DNA from: Clostridia bacterium
Lineage (GTDB): Bacteria > Bacillota > Clostridia > UBA1381
Reading direction: 5' to 3'
Length of the DNA stretch: 61,962 bases
Assembly (NCBI GenBank): GCA_017404065.1
Contig: JAFRDB010000144.1
Coordinates: 1-61,962, forward strand
Shown here piece by piece: positions 8,361 through 17,046 of the stretch. Both the position numbers and the translations under genes were made by a program. The first letter of the stretch is position 1; every line of letters starts with the position of its first letter. The notes below the pieces were generated by a model. It worked only from the letters and a program-made list of their open reading frames with translations. It made no database searches and was not told where the DNA came from.

Positions 8361-9098
8361 TCAGTCCTCGTCAGGCTCGTCCCATGAGTGATATACATTC
8401 TGTACATCATCATTATCCTCAAGGGTGTCGAGCATTTTACGCATATTGGCGATCTGCTTCTCATCGGTGAGGGTGGTGAGAGTCTGGGCTATCTGCGAAG
8501 CCTCGGCGGAGGAGATGGTGTATTTTTCGGCAAGCGCGTCACGCACCGCGTCGACCTCCATAGGGTCTGTCTCTATCTCATAAACGCCGTCCTCGAAGCT
8601 GACATCCTCTGCGCCCGCGTCAAGCGCGTCCATAGTCACCTCATCCTCGTCAAGCTCGCCATCCTCATCCTCAATGACGATTATGCCCTTGTTATCGAAC
8701 ATGAAGCTTACGCAGCCGGTGGTACCCATATTGCCGCCGTACTTTGAAAACGCCGCGCGCACATCCGCAGCCGTCCTGTTACGGTTATCGGTAAGCGTCT
8801 CAACAATGACCGCAACGCCCGCCGGACCGTAGCCCTCATAGCGGATCGCCTCGTAGTTATCGCCCTCGCCCGACTGTGCCGCCTTCTTTATTGTACGGTT
8901 TATGTTATCATTGGGCATATTATTTGAATGCGCCTTTGCAATAACATTTTTAAGGCTCGCGTTATTCTCCGGATCCGGACCGCCTGCCTTTACAGCAACT
9001 ATTATCTCACGCGCTATCTTTGTAAAAATCTTCGCGCGCTGCGCGTCATTCGCGCCCTTCTTTCTTTTTATCGTACTCCATTTTGAATGGCCTGACAT
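8361..9098 (-). CDS. YebC/PmpR-family protein
   Basis: 245 residues from ATG 9098, with AGGAG 8 bases upstream. The N-terminus MSGHSKWSTIKRKKGANDAQ is the family signature, followed by 'FTKIAREI', 'NVIAKAHSNNMPNDNI', 'RYEGYGPAGVAVIVE' and the acidic middle domain. Length is normal (about 240). Members have been described as transcription regulators and, for YebC/TACO1, as factors helping ribosomes through proline-rich stretches, so the exact role here is open. It is a single gene with its own promoter at 9138-9166. Confidence 0.92.
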   Translation of the reverse strand: MSGHSKWSTIKRKKGANDAQRAKIFTKIAREIIVAVKAGGPDPENNASLKNVIAKAHSNNMPNDNINRTIKKAAQSGEGDNYEAIRYEGYGPAGVAVIVETLTDNRNRTAADVRAAFSKYGGNMGTTGCVSFMFDNKGIIVIEDEDGELDEDEVTMDALDAGAEDVSFEDGVYEIETDPMEVDAVRDALAEKYTISSAEASQIAQTLTTLTDEKQIANMRKMLDTLEDNDDVQNVYHSWDEPDED

Positions 9099-9137
9099 TC
9101 GTAACACTCCTATCATTTAATCAATTGAACACAAACG

Positions 9138-9166
9138 ATTATACCACATATATTCCCCTTTTGCAA
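9138..9166 (-). promoter_or_regulatory. Promoter of the YebC-family gene
   Basis: Minus strand: TTGCAA (9161-9166), 17-bp spacer, TATAAT (9138-9143) preceded by TGG, an extended -10. It lies 40 bases upstream of the ATG and diverges from the tRNA-Glu promoter. Confidence 0.75.
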
Positions 9167-9205
9167 GCAGTATAGAGAATTTTTTTCAAAAATCAAAAAA
9201 ATATC

Positions 9206-9234
9206 TTGACAAATTTATAGCGGTATGGTATACT
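9206..9234 (+). promoter_or_regulatory. Promoter of tRNA-Glu
   Basis: TTGACA (9206-9211), 17 bases, TATACT (9229-9234), 19 bases before the mature tRNA 5' end. Near-perfect consensus. Confidence 0.88.
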
Positions 9235-9253
9235 GTATCTGTTGTTTGACAAT

Positions 9254-9328
9254 GGCTCCTTGGTCAAGCGGTTAAGACTCCGGCCTCTCACGCCGGCAAC
9301 GCGGGTTCGATTCCCGCAGGAGTCACCA
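9254..9328 (+). tRNA. tRNA-Glu (anticodon CUC)
   Basis: 75 bases with encoded CCA. The acceptor GGCTCCT pairs with AGGAGTC (one G-U). The anticodon arm CCGGC-CTCTCAC-GCCGG gives anticodon CUC. The T-arm GCGGGTTCGATTCCCGC is perfect. The prophage appears to be inserted at its very 3' end (9323-9329), leaving the tRNA intact but separated from its likely original terminator, now at 43162-43198. Confidence 0.95.
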
Positions 9329-9329
9329 A
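9323..9329. other. Probable attL core
   Basis: TCACCAA, the last base-paired residues plus CCA of tRNA-Glu and the next A. The same 7 bases occur at 43148-43154 at the end of the integrase frame, preceded by AGT in that copy and by GAG here. Joining left flank to right flank here puts a strong terminator directly after tRNA-Glu. Short shared cores are normal for serine integrases. The exact crossover is inferred. Confidence 0.55.
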
Positions 9330-9336
9330 CGCAAAT

Positions 9337-9389
9337 AATAGACAAACCATCGTACATTGTGGTTTATTCACAGTTACTGTTCGTCTATT
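9337..9389. repeat. Nested inverted repeat beside attL
   Basis: AATAGAC (9337-9343) and GTCTATT (9383-9389) enclose AACCA/TGGTT (9345-9349 and 9360-9364). In the circular phage this would lie immediately beside the integrase 3' end, so it could be an attP arm bound by the recombinase. It could also simply be a weak hairpin. Confidence 0.45.
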
Positions 9390-9407
9390 CTTGCAGTCCA
9401 ATTCAAA

Positions 9408-9443
9408 ACAGCTGAGGATAATGTTCCTCAGCTGTTTCTTTTT
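9408..9443. terminator. Bidirectional terminator at the prophage left end
   Basis: ACAGCTGAGGA, TAATGT loop, TCCTCAGCTGT, then TTCTTTTTG on the plus strand; AAAA precedes it for the minus strand. It would stop tRNA-Glu read-through and the leftward late operon of the phage, in effect replacing the host terminator displaced to the right end. Confidence 0.8.
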
Positions 9444-9475
9444 GTCAATATATGTGATCTATCAAACTTCCCTCA

Positions 9476-10243
9476 TTAATCTCTCTCACGGATATACTGC
9501 AGTGTTTTACGTGCCAACCAGTAGAGTCTGCCATTTGGCTCTGCTTTAACTGCATTGATCAGTCCCTGCTTATCATCCACTATTCCGCGATGGTTCAGAT
9601 CCCACGCTATAGCCTCTATATCCGTGTACTCCTCAATCTTGATCTTTGCGCCGTTTGCCATATAGTTCACCACCTTTGTTCTAAAATTCCTGTTGAACGC
9701 TTCCCGCGTATTGCCGCCGAAGAAGTTTGTACCCGGACAAGTCTTGCATGATTTACCCGGCACATAAGTTCCGAGCGAACCGCCCGATGCTGTCCACCAT
9801 GCATGATAAGTGATATGATCTGCTGTCAGTCCGAAGCGTTTCAGAAGGAGCGCCACCACTGCCACAATCGCGTCTGCCTGAGCCTGAGTCATAGTATCGC
9901 CGCCCTTATCGAAGTTACCTATATTCTCAATACAGATAGCTCCGCTGTTTGCTCCGGCGATTCCCGCCGGAGCTTTGTTCAGACTGCGCCCGGTTACGAT
10001 AGTACCGTCCGGACAAATCGTGAACTGTTGCGCAATGTCAGCCCAGCCGCAAGAATTTACATGGAAGTCTCTCATGTTCTTTTGCAGCTGTAACGGATTA
10101 GGGAACTTGTTCCATGTAGCATAATTAGGCGCAGCTGTATGATGCATCTGTATGCGAGTAATTCCGCGCGTCACCTTCTGCGCAGGCAACCACTGCGCAA
10201 ACTCCGATACCGTCATAGAGGTAAAGCCGTTACTGTTTTTCAT
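9476..10243 (-). CDS. Phage endolysin, N-acetylmuramoyl-L-alanine amidase
   Basis: 255 residues from ATG 10243, with AAAGGAGG upstream. The Amidase_2 fold is clear: 'IQMHHTAAPNY' (first zinc His), 'ICPDGTIVTGR', 'GAICIENIGNF', 'ITYHAWW' (second zinc His) and 'CKTCPG' (third ligand Cys). The last 60 residues ('AIAWDLNHRGIVDDKQGL') look like a small wall-binding or helper domain. It cuts the amide bond between the glycan strand and stem peptide to release phage. Its start overlaps the fibre stop (ATGA). It is the last late gene, after holin and fibre. Confidence 0.9.
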   Translation of the reverse strand: MKNSNGFTSMTVSEFAQWLPAQKVTRGITRIQMHHTAAPNYATWNKFPNPLQLQKNMRDFHVNSCGWADIAQQFTICPDGTIVTGRSLNKAPAGIAGANSGAICIENIGNFDKGGDTMTQAQADAIVAVVALLLKRFGLTADHITYHAWWTASGGSLGTYVPGKSCKTCPGTNFFGGNTREAFNRNFRTKVVNYMANGAKIKIEEYTDIEAIAWDLNHRGIVDDKQGLINAVKAEPNGRLYWLARKTLQYIRERD

Positions 10244-11463
10244 CCCGTCTCCTCCTTTGCTTTGCTCCAATACCGCACCTCTATACCGCTCGGCGCAACC
10301 GTAGTACCAGTGGTAACGGTTAACGTATCCGCTTTCGCAAGCTTGAAATCTTGTGTCCAGTCCTGAATATCCCTCACATCGACCCTTGTAAAAGCTCTAT
10401 ATCGGTCTGCCGCCGTTGCTTTTGGATCTATCTCAAGGCGGTCCGTATCATATAGCGGTACATCTGAATTTACGTGATATGTTTTAGGCACCGCATACGG
10501 CTCGTACGGAAGCTCTGTCGAACCGTAATTTAGCATAATATCTGTAGCACCCGCTAATACGGTAAATCGCATATAATGCGAATTGTTGGGCACGGTGAAT
10601 GTCCATGTTGCTAATCTGCTATTACCGTTTGGTTCGCCGGCGACATACTCTCGTTCGTCTGAAAAAAAAGCAATGCCGGGGTAATTGGCATCTCGACCTA
10701 ATCGCTTGTTCAACGTTACTGTTTTCCCTTGTAGATGCTCACAGGGAATATAGTTAGTTACTGCATACGAGCTATTATTGTTGATGATACCGTTGCCTCC
10801 ATTAACATATTTACCTGTTGTCAGCGGATATGAACTTATATCATATAAATTCCCACTCACTATTATCGGTATTCTATATCCACAAGGTTCATAATCGGGC
10901 GCATCACTGTCTGTATACGAACCTTCAACCAACATGAACTTCTTATCGTAAGTATCACCGGTCCTATCGTTGCCTATAACAACATACAAATAATTAGCAT
11001 TGGCAGGCGAGGTTACCACTACAGTACGCTTATCTAAGAACACATTTGAGCTTAGCCTCTCAAATGGATATAATGCAATACCATCGCCAGCCGCCGTATG
11101 CCTATTTTCCGAAAAGCCATACGAGAAATAATAGCCGCCCAATGACGCTATTTTTTTTGATGCAACAAAGGTGTATTGGGTATTCGCCTCTATTTCTATC
11201 TCAAACGTTGCACCTGTGCCGCGATTAATATATCCGTCGGAGTTAATATTTGCCGTCGTTATCTTAAATCCATTCGGGTTAAACAGGTTGATCATCTTAT
11301 CGCCTACGCCGCCCTCTGCGCCGTACACAGTAATGCTCTCAATCTTTTTCTTAAGCGTCTTTATAAGTGTTGCCGGATAGCCTGTAGCGGTAAGGATATC
11401 CCCCGTATTCGCAGGCGGGACAAACCCACCCTCGCCTAATGCGTTATTACCAATCACAAACAT
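10240..11463 (-). CDS. Phage tail fibre / receptor-binding-type protein
   Basis: 407 residues. The start is 'MFVIGNNALGEGGFVPPANTGD', and repeated beta-sandwich segments follow ('NLFNPNGFKITTANINSDGY', 'ANTQYTFVASKKI', 'SGNLYDISSYPLTTGKYV') of the kind found in phage carbohydrate-binding fibre or upper-baseplate proteins. The C-terminal tail is 'DWTQDFKLAKADTLTVTTGTTVAP'. The ribosome binding site is weak (GAGGC). Position between small structural genes and the amidase fits an adsorption protein. No enzymatic motif is seen. Confidence 0.6.
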   Translation of the reverse strand: MFVIGNNALGEGGFVPPANTGDILTATGYPATLIKTLKKKIESITVYGAEGGVGDKMINLFNPNGFKITTANINSDGYINRGTGATFEIEIEANTQYTFVASKKIASLGGYYFSYGFSENRHTAAGDGIALYPFERLSSNVFLDKRTVVVTSPANANYLYVVIGNDRTGDTYDKKFMLVEGSYTDSDAPDYEPCGYRIPIIVSGNLYDISSYPLTTGKYVNGGNGIINNNSSYAVTNYIPCEHLQGKTVTLNKRLGRDANYPGIAFFSDEREYVAGEPNGNSRLATWTFTVPNNSHYMRFTVLAGATDIMLNYGSTELPYEPYAVPKTYHVNSDVPLYDTDRLEIDPKATAADRYRAFTRVDVRDIQDWTQDFKLAKADTLTVTTGTTVAPSGIEVRYWSKAKEETG

Positions 11464-11467
11464 CGTC

Positions 11468-11758
11468 TCAGTGCCTCACTATAACTACGTTGCCGCTCGC
11501 CGCAGGCGTTATTGTTAACGCTCCGAAATCCAGTTCAAGATTATTGCGCGCTACACCCGAAGGGAGCGTGATAGCAGTTGTACCAACAACAATCCCCTCC
11601 GAGTCAAAAACATCCTGCGCAGGTTTGGCCTCAATTGAAACATCTTCTTCTGTCGAGTTAAGTATATCCACCACATCTCCTGAACGGTATGTAATGTGAT
11701 ATACCGCATCCGCCTCAACACTGAGCGTCATGGTCTCTGTTCCTTTAATATTCATCAT
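11468..11758 (-). CDS. Small phage structural protein, beta-rich
   Basis: 96 residues from ATG 11758, preceded by GGAGGACGAAG. It is a beta-rich sequence ('MTLSVEADAVYHITYRSGDVVDIL... TITPAASGNVVIVRH') without recognised motifs. The gene overlaps the end of the holin gene by 14 bases and precedes the fibre gene by 4 bases. It may be a small baseplate or fibre accessory protein. Confidence 0.5.
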   Translation of the reverse strand: MMNIKGTETMTLSVEADAVYHITYRSGDVVDILNSTEEDVSIEAKPAQDVFDSEGIVVGTTAITLPSGVARNNLELDFGALTITPAASGNVVIVRH

Positions 11759-12263
11759 CTTCGTCCTCCTCTCCTCTGTTATAACGCAGAGCGTCCTTCT
11801 TGGTAAGCTTATCAGGCATTCCATCAGCAATATCATTTATTTTATTATGTGCCACCTCAAGTCCCGATACAAGCCAGCGCGGAACCTCTACACCTATCAG
11901 CACGAGATTTTCAAGTATTGACCTTATTTCATTTATTATAAAGGTGCAAAGCGTGAACCATCCGATAAACACAGCAAAACCAAAGTCAACGCCTATCTTC
12001 GCGCCGACATCGCGAAATGCTACAGCTACAAAGAAAGCAATACCTATAACAATCCAGTAACCGAGTTTTTTCATGATCCCCTTAAGACCTTTATTGCTGT
12101 TCTCGGTATGAGTATATCTCGACTTCATAATACCTGTTATGTAGTCAAGAACATTCAGCACCGCAAACGCAGCGAATAAATACCAGTACTCTCCGAGCAC
12201 CGCAGACAGCAGCGTGACCGCCGCGCCACCTATTAGATTTATTTTGTTTATTATCTTGTCCAT
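11745..12263 (-). CDS. Phage holin
   Basis: 172 residues from ATG 12263, with AAGGAGG 7 bases upstream; the longer in-frame version lacks this. There are about four hydrophobic segments (GGAAVTLLSAVLGEYWYLFAAF, YWIVIGIAFFVAVAF, FAVFIGWFTLCTFII). The 'LNVLDYITGI.KS' signature is that of the phi-LC3/Cph1 TcdE-like holin family (Phage_holin_4). The C-terminus is highly charged and acidic. It forms membrane lesions that let the amidase reach the wall. Confidence 0.88.
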   Translation of the reverse strand: MDKIINKINLIGGAAVTLLSAVLGEYWYLFAAFAVLNVLDYITGIMKSRYTHTENSNKGLKGIMKKLGYWIVIGIAFFVAVAFRDVGAKIGVDFGFAVFIGWFTLCTFIINEIRSILENLVLIGVEVPRWLVSGLEVAHNKINDIADGMPDKLTKKDALRYNRGEEDEDDEY

Positions 12264-12276
12264 TTTATTTACCTCC

Positions 12277-12744
12277 TTACGCTCTGTTAAATGCAATGTC
12301 TTCGGCATATATGGTTATAGGTGATCCGTCACCAAGCATCAGATACAATGACGGTGTATTCTTGAAGCAACGAATTGTTACCGCTCCGTTCATTTCTCCT
12401 TCCATCATCGATCCCGCTCTCAGCCACTCTCCGGAATTCCAATTATCTTTTTCAAAGTTATTAGAAAAGGATATTAAATCATTGACACCCATTCCGAATA
12501 TATGTACTATTTTCGGTTTGTCAAAGTTCAGCTTTACTATAGATGGATCCCACACATCCCTAAAGTAGTAATCAACACTATCAGGTATTATAGGGATATC
12601 CGCTTCGGCCTTTTCCTCCGGCGTTAACGCATCGTATTCCTCTTTCGCTTCTCTATACTCCGCCATATCGGATTCATAATGTTCACGATCATCACCCGTA
12701 AAAGTTAACGCTCTTTTTACGTTGTACTCATATCTAATATTCAT
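12277..12744 (-). CDS. Phage tail-associated protein, unknown
   Basis: 155 residues, with AGGAAAGG upstream. The N-terminal part has a charged helical insert ('YREAKEEYDALTPEEKAEAD') typical of small phage tail accessory proteins; the C-terminal half is beta-rich ('GAVTIRCFKNTPSLYLMLGDG'). I do not recognise the family. It lies in the baseplate-to-lysis segment. Confidence 0.5.
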   Translation of the reverse strand: MNIRYEYNVKRALTFTGDDREHYESDMAEYREAKEEYDALTPEEKAEADIPIIPDSVDYYFRDVWDPSIVKLNFDKPKIVHIFGMGVNDLISFSNNFEKDNWNSGEWLRAGSMMEGEMNGAVTIRCFKNTPSLYLMLGDGSPITIYAEDIAFNRA

Positions 12745-12758
12745 ATCAAATTCCTTTC

Positions 12759-13181
12759 CTATGTTTTTATATTCGATACCGGGGTTACATACTCGACAAC
12801 ACCTACAAGATATCCAAGCCCGTCAATATTATAACCATCTTCATCTATCCAAAACTCTCTTATTTGATCAATGCCAAATTCAACCATCAGAGAATTTGCA
12901 AAGTTGCTCAAACTTCGGCATTGGTCAACTCGCACGTTCAAGAAGATCGCGTTATACGGATTTCTAAGATGCATTCCCGCGCTTGTACTTCCATCCGAGA
13001 TATCAACAGGTTGAATTTCGTATGCAATAACCTCTCGCCATACCGGAGTTTCTCCGTCTATCCATAGTCCTATTTGCTGCGGAGTAGTGCTGTAAACATT
13101 TGTTGCTATGCCGCCACTGCCGGCATTCTTCACGATCATAATTACATCATTTGTAGCATTGATTGGAATAGCATACGCCAT
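12759..13181 (-). CDS. Phage structural protein, unknown
   Basis: 140 residues from ATG 13181, overlapping the upstream stop (TGATG). It starts 'MAYAIPINATNDVIMIVKNAG', which looks like a strand-rich baseplate component. No catalytic motif. Placement next to the BppU-like gene and DUF859-like spike suggests a host-adsorption accessory. Confidence 0.5.
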   Translation of the reverse strand: MAYAIPINATNDVIMIVKNAGSGGIATNVYSTTPQQIGLWIDGETPVWREVIAYEIQPVDISDGSTSAGMHLRNPYNAIFLNVRVDQCRSLSNFANSLMVEFGIDQIREFWIDEDGYNIDGLGYLVGVVEYVTPVSNIKT

Positions 13182-13531
13182 CACACACCACCTCTTATCT
13201 TTGGATGAACGATTAATATCATTTCAGCAGGAATTATAGTATTTTGTGCAGAAAACATTATCTGTATTTGTAGGTAATATCTGCCCTGCCAATTTTCAGT
13301 TTCTGAACTTGTCAGTGTTACTATTATCTTGTTGAGAGCTCCACTCGTTCCTTCTGATGTAGACAAACTCTTTGCCATAATCCGAGTTGTACCATTTCCG
13401 ATCAACATATTCACAGCGGCGCCGGTCAGATCATAGGCATCCCCCGAATTGTCGAACACCTCCACCTCAACGTTTTGGGCGCTGCCGGCTATGAATTCCA
13501 AATCCGGCAGCCTTACATAATTTTTTATCAT
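13181..13531 (-). CDS. Phage baseplate protein, BppU-N-like
   Basis: 116 residues from ATG 13531, with AGGAGG 5 bases upstream (an in-frame GTG at 13537 lies inside the Shine-Dalgarno region). The pattern '...AGSAQNVEVEVFDNSGDAYDLTGAAV.MLIGNGTTRIM' matches the immunoglobulin-like N-domain of upper baseplate proteins (BppU). Family call is from pattern only. Confidence 0.55.
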   Translation of the reverse strand: MIKNYVRLPDLEFIAGSAQNVEVEVFDNSGDAYDLTGAAVNMLIGNGTTRIMAKSLSTSEGTSGALNKIIVTLTSSETENWQGRYYLQIQIMFSAQNTIIPAEMILIVHPKIRGGV

Positions 13532-13540
13532 AAGCACCTC

Positions 13541-15400
13541 CTAAATTAAAGCATATATTTGAGTTACATGTTCTAATGTTCCGCTGTCATAATTGAATAT
13601 TGTTGGGGTATACGATCCGCCCGGCTGTATCGATCCGTATTCCACAGTCGCTGACGTTATGGAATCTCCGTCATTAGATATGTTAAGCAACGCCGAATAG
13701 CTCTGCACGTATCCACCCCGGAAGTCTGAATCATATCCCGGTTGAGAAAAAGATGCCTTTATTGTACTCTCTGTCAACGCTCGAAAGCCTAACAGCCAAT
13801 AACTACATAAAGTTGTTTTAATTGCAAACAGGCTATAATTCCGGATATTAATATTGTTGGCAAGATTGCCGGTTTTCGCAATCTCTATAGGCATTACACC
13901 GCGCCTTGCATATATCTTATATCCGAAATCAGCAGCGTCCTGGACCTCCGCTTCTTTGCCGAACGCTATTCCTCTACCCCCGGCAAGAAACTCCATAGAT
14001 ATATGAGATTTACTCAAAACATCATCATAGTAAGATGTTCCGAATCGGTCAGTCAGCTTGTAGCGGATATCATAAGCATACGCTATATTGAATACCGTTG
14101 TAGTATTCACTACCGGCGTTCCGTTCGTAAACGCGGTATTAAGCTGTGTGTATGTATCCGCATTAGAGCGTTTATAATACACCGCCGCCGACTGTATGCT
14201 GTTTAATCCGCCGAAGCTGTCAAATTCATATCCTACTAAAGATTTCAAATAAGATCCTTCATTGTTCAGCGTACCGTCCCTGTCGCAGCGTTGCGACAGC
14301 ACAGACAGAAATCGCGGCGGAGTATATTTCTGCACCGATATGCTCACACTCGATATCGCTGATGTCTTGCCTCTTGAATCTGTTACATACGCTTGAAATG
14401 TTTGTGTACCGGAATAGTTCAGTGTTCCGGTGTCAAGCTCATCTTCTGCTCCGCTATAGCCACAGCCCTTGATAGAATATCCGACTATATGAGCACCCCA
14501 TGCAGAAGCCGCTCCAGTTATCTCAAGGTGTGCGCGTGACGCATACTGCACCCATCCGAACGAGAGCGGAAAGCTCCCCTGTATCTGCTCTATAGTTAAA
14601 CCGCTTATTGTCGGAACAGCATTCTCCGGCACATGAGCCGTCCAATATGTTTGGACTGCATCACCGACCTCATCGCCGCTGCTGTTAAAGGTCCTCAGCG
14701 TTATTAGCCCCGTCATTTCTTCCGCCGCCGGCAGCGCGGCAAGCCACGACACCGGGACGGTAAATGATACGCTTGATGTTATATTGCATATTGTCTCAGA
14801 ATACTCTCCAAGCGATATTACAAGGTCATGCCGGTATACTGTATCATCCGCATCAATAGTATCATCAATGCGGCAATCAAGCGGATTTATGCCGATATTA
14901 AGCTTGTTAGTGCCGTTTACCGTTACATCCCTCACCATATCAGGAGCAAACTCCGAAGCCTGCGGAATATCAACGAGATGTATATATGAGCATATACCTT
15001 CGTATTCCATTTCCACCGGCTCATCGTGATACAGCACTGTTACATCATATATTTCAGCGCACATTCTTACAGTGCGTTTACCATTTGTGTCATGCTGAAT
15101 AACATGCGTCTCGTTATATATCTCGCGCTCTCTGGTATTCTCATCAATAGTACAGTCAGGACTTCCGCTCCATGCAGCACCAGTTATATTCATTGTAAAA
15201 CTTACACGCGCAGATCCATCAATATAACAGGATGCATTACCCGTTCCCGCCGGTGTAGTTTTGTTCGTAACATACAGCCGCACCTGCACAGTAGACTTGT
15301 TATATACCGCATCAATCGCTGTAGTAGTCAGCTCCATGCATAAATAGGTACCGTTATACAGCCGCGTTGCAAGCAGCTCCGGAGTATTCAGTTCAGTCAT
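13541..15400 (-). CDS. Phage tail spike/minor structural protein (DUF859-like)
   Basis: 619 residues from ATG 15400, overlapping the upstream stop (TAATG) with GGAGGG in front. The N-terminal region 'YLCMELTTTAIDAVYNKSTVQVRLYV' and the successive beta-sandwich segments ('VSISVQKYTPPRFLSVLSQRCDRDGT', 'GGRGIAFGKEAEVQDAADFG') match the DUF859 family of phage minor structural proteins. It is likely part of the tip or spike that contacts the host surface. Confidence 0.7.
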   Translation of the reverse strand: MTELNTPELLATRLYNGTYLCMELTTTAIDAVYNKSTVQVRLYVTNKTTPAGTGNASCYIDGSARVSFTMNITGAAWSGSPDCTIDENTREREIYNETHVIQHDTNGKRTVRMCAEIYDVTVLYHDEPVEMEYEGICSYIHLVDIPQASEFAPDMVRDVTVNGTNKLNIGINPLDCRIDDTIDADDTVYRHDLVISLGEYSETICNITSSVSFTVPVSWLAALPAAEEMTGLITLRTFNSSGDEVGDAVQTYWTAHVPENAVPTISGLTIEQIQGSFPLSFGWVQYASRAHLEITGAASAWGAHIVGYSIKGCGYSGAEDELDTGTLNYSGTQTFQAYVTDSRGKTSAISSVSISVQKYTPPRFLSVLSQRCDRDGTLNNEGSYLKSLVGYEFDSFGGLNSIQSAAVYYKRSNADTYTQLNTAFTNGTPVVNTTTVFNIAYAYDIRYKLTDRFGTSYYDDVLSKSHISMEFLAGGRGIAFGKEAEVQDAADFGYKIYARRGVMPIEIAKTGNLANNINIRNYSLFAIKTTLCSYWLLGFRALTESTIKASFSQPGYDSDFRGGYVQSYSALLNISNDGDSITSATVEYGSIQPGGSYTPTIFNYDSGTLEHVTQIYALI

Positions 15401-17046
15401 TATACATCCCTCCATTTGAAGGTAAGATTACCATTGGCTTTTGCTATAAAATCATACTTTCCTGTTACATCATTGCCTATAGTAAAGATTTTTTCCGCCT
15501 CAGCCTGCACGATATGTAGCTTTGTGCCTGATATGTATGCGATCTCATTACCGTACTCAAAGAATGAAAGCTTTTCATCCGTAAGCTGTGTCGTATACGG
15601 TGACCCGACTCTTCCAAGCTCTATCATAGCATTCCGGAAACGAATATATGATTCTATCAGACCGGAGTTTTCATACACATCATCTCTCACGCTCTGCACC
15701 TGCGATGTGAAGCTCATCATAATCTCACGAGAATTTTGCGTAACACTCGTAGCAAAATCCGCTCTGATCTGCTCAGTGATGGAATCAACTGTTGTACGCT
15801 CAACCACATTGGACGTGATCTCGCTCACCGTCTGCTCGATGGATGTCTTGAACTCACTGAGCTGATTCTTTATGTTGACAGTCTCGGATTTTGTTTTGCT
15901 CTCAACATTTTTTATCAGCTCTACCGCCTCAGATATTTTTTTATTGACACCGTCTGTTAACGAGCTTTGAGCATAGCCGAGCGTCATCCTGAATTCAGAT
16001 GCAGAGTTATAATCAATATGCATCTTCTCAATCTTCATGTATCTGTCAAGGCCATGCGGCAAGCTTAGCACTCTTACGCTGTCACCGAGCCGGAACTGCT
16101 CTATCTCTCTGTCTGTCAAATGCATATCTATTGCCGTTACATCAACGGTCGTATGCATGAGCTTCAACTCTTCAAGATATGCCAGTCCTGCTTGATATAA
16201 ATACTGCGCTGTCGTTACATTATCAAATTCAACAGTTCCGACAATTCGCCCGCGGAGAGCAACCGCCGAAGCGTCCTCCAGGTAGTCCTTGCCATAATAC
16301 TTATCATCTACTATAGCTCCCTCGATCGTCAGCCGCTCCTCACGCTCATTTCCCTCATCATCTGTAAGCTTTGCGCCAAGTGGAACAAGCACAGTGATAA
16401 GCTCCGAGCTATCTGTGGTTTTAACGAGATCTATAAGATTTTCACCCAGCTCTATAGTCTGAGTTGATATGTTACCATAATCGGTGACATAATCAATATA
16501 GCGTATATCTCCGACATGACGCACCCGGATATAACCGCCGAGCCTGGATATAAGCTTATCGTTTATATAGTCCCAGGTCTTTTCATAAGCTGCATATCTA
16601 TATAAGCTGTCGTTCGGATCAGTAACATTAACTGTTCCTACAGTGAACCGCTTACTCTCATCAACACACGCATTATGCTTTTCTATTATCATGCCAAAGA
16701 AATCAACTACCGAAATATCGTGATACTCGCCGTAGCGCTGGATGCTGTCATTGAGATAACCAAGCTCACCCTCGCAGGTAACAGTCTTGACCTTATTCAT
16801 GTTGACAGGACAGCTTAACACCCTGAACACATACAGGACATCTCCATCCTGTTTTACGAGTATTTCTGTCGACTTTTCTACAAGATCATTATAATGCGGA
16901 TGCAGCGGTGTAATATCAAACTGCAAGCTGCCTGTACAATTCCGTTCGATATCTGAGCTGCAATTATGCAGTACATATTCTGTTGTCCGGAGATCGTGCA
17001 GCAGATATTCCCCTTCACCGTAATTCTTTCCGAATATCGTATACAT
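15400..17046 (-). CDS. Phage tail endopeptidase / tail-associated protein (Tal)
   Basis: 548 residues. The N-terminal 370 residues fit the Prophage_tail/gp44-like hub fold ('HDLRTTEYVLHNCSSDIERNCTGSLQFDI', 'DYINDKLISRLGGYIRVRHVGDIRYIDY'). A helical coiled-coil stretch ('AVELIKNVESKTKSETVNIKNQLSEFKTSIEQTVSEITSN') and a small C-terminal domain follow. Order after Dit and before the spike gene is canonical for siphovirus tail tips. Start is adjacent to the Dit stop. Confidence 0.82.
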   Translation of the reverse strand: MYTIFGKNYGEGEYLLHDLRTTEYVLHNCSSDIERNCTGSLQFDITPLHPHYNDLVEKSTEILVKQDGDVLYVFRVLSCPVNMNKVKTVTCEGELGYLNDSIQRYGEYHDISVVDFFGMIIEKHNACVDESKRFTVGTVNVTDPNDSLYRYAAYEKTWDYINDKLISRLGGYIRVRHVGDIRYIDYVTDYGNISTQTIELGENLIDLVKTTDSSELITVLVPLGAKLTDDEGNEREERLTIEGAIVDDKYYGKDYLEDASAVALRGRIVGTVEFDNVTTAQYLYQAGLAYLEELKLMHTTVDVTAIDMHLTDREIEQFRLGDSVRVLSLPHGLDRYMKIEKMHIDYNSASEFRMTLGYAQSSLTDGVNKKISEAVELIKNVESKTKSETVNIKNQLSEFKTSIEQTVSEITSNVVERTTVDSITEQIRADFATSVTQNSREIMMSFTSQVQSVRDDVYENSGLIESYIRFRNAMIELGRVGSPYTTQLTDEKLSFFEYGNEIAYISGTKLHIVQAEAEKIFTIGNDVTGKYDFIAKANGNLTFKWRDV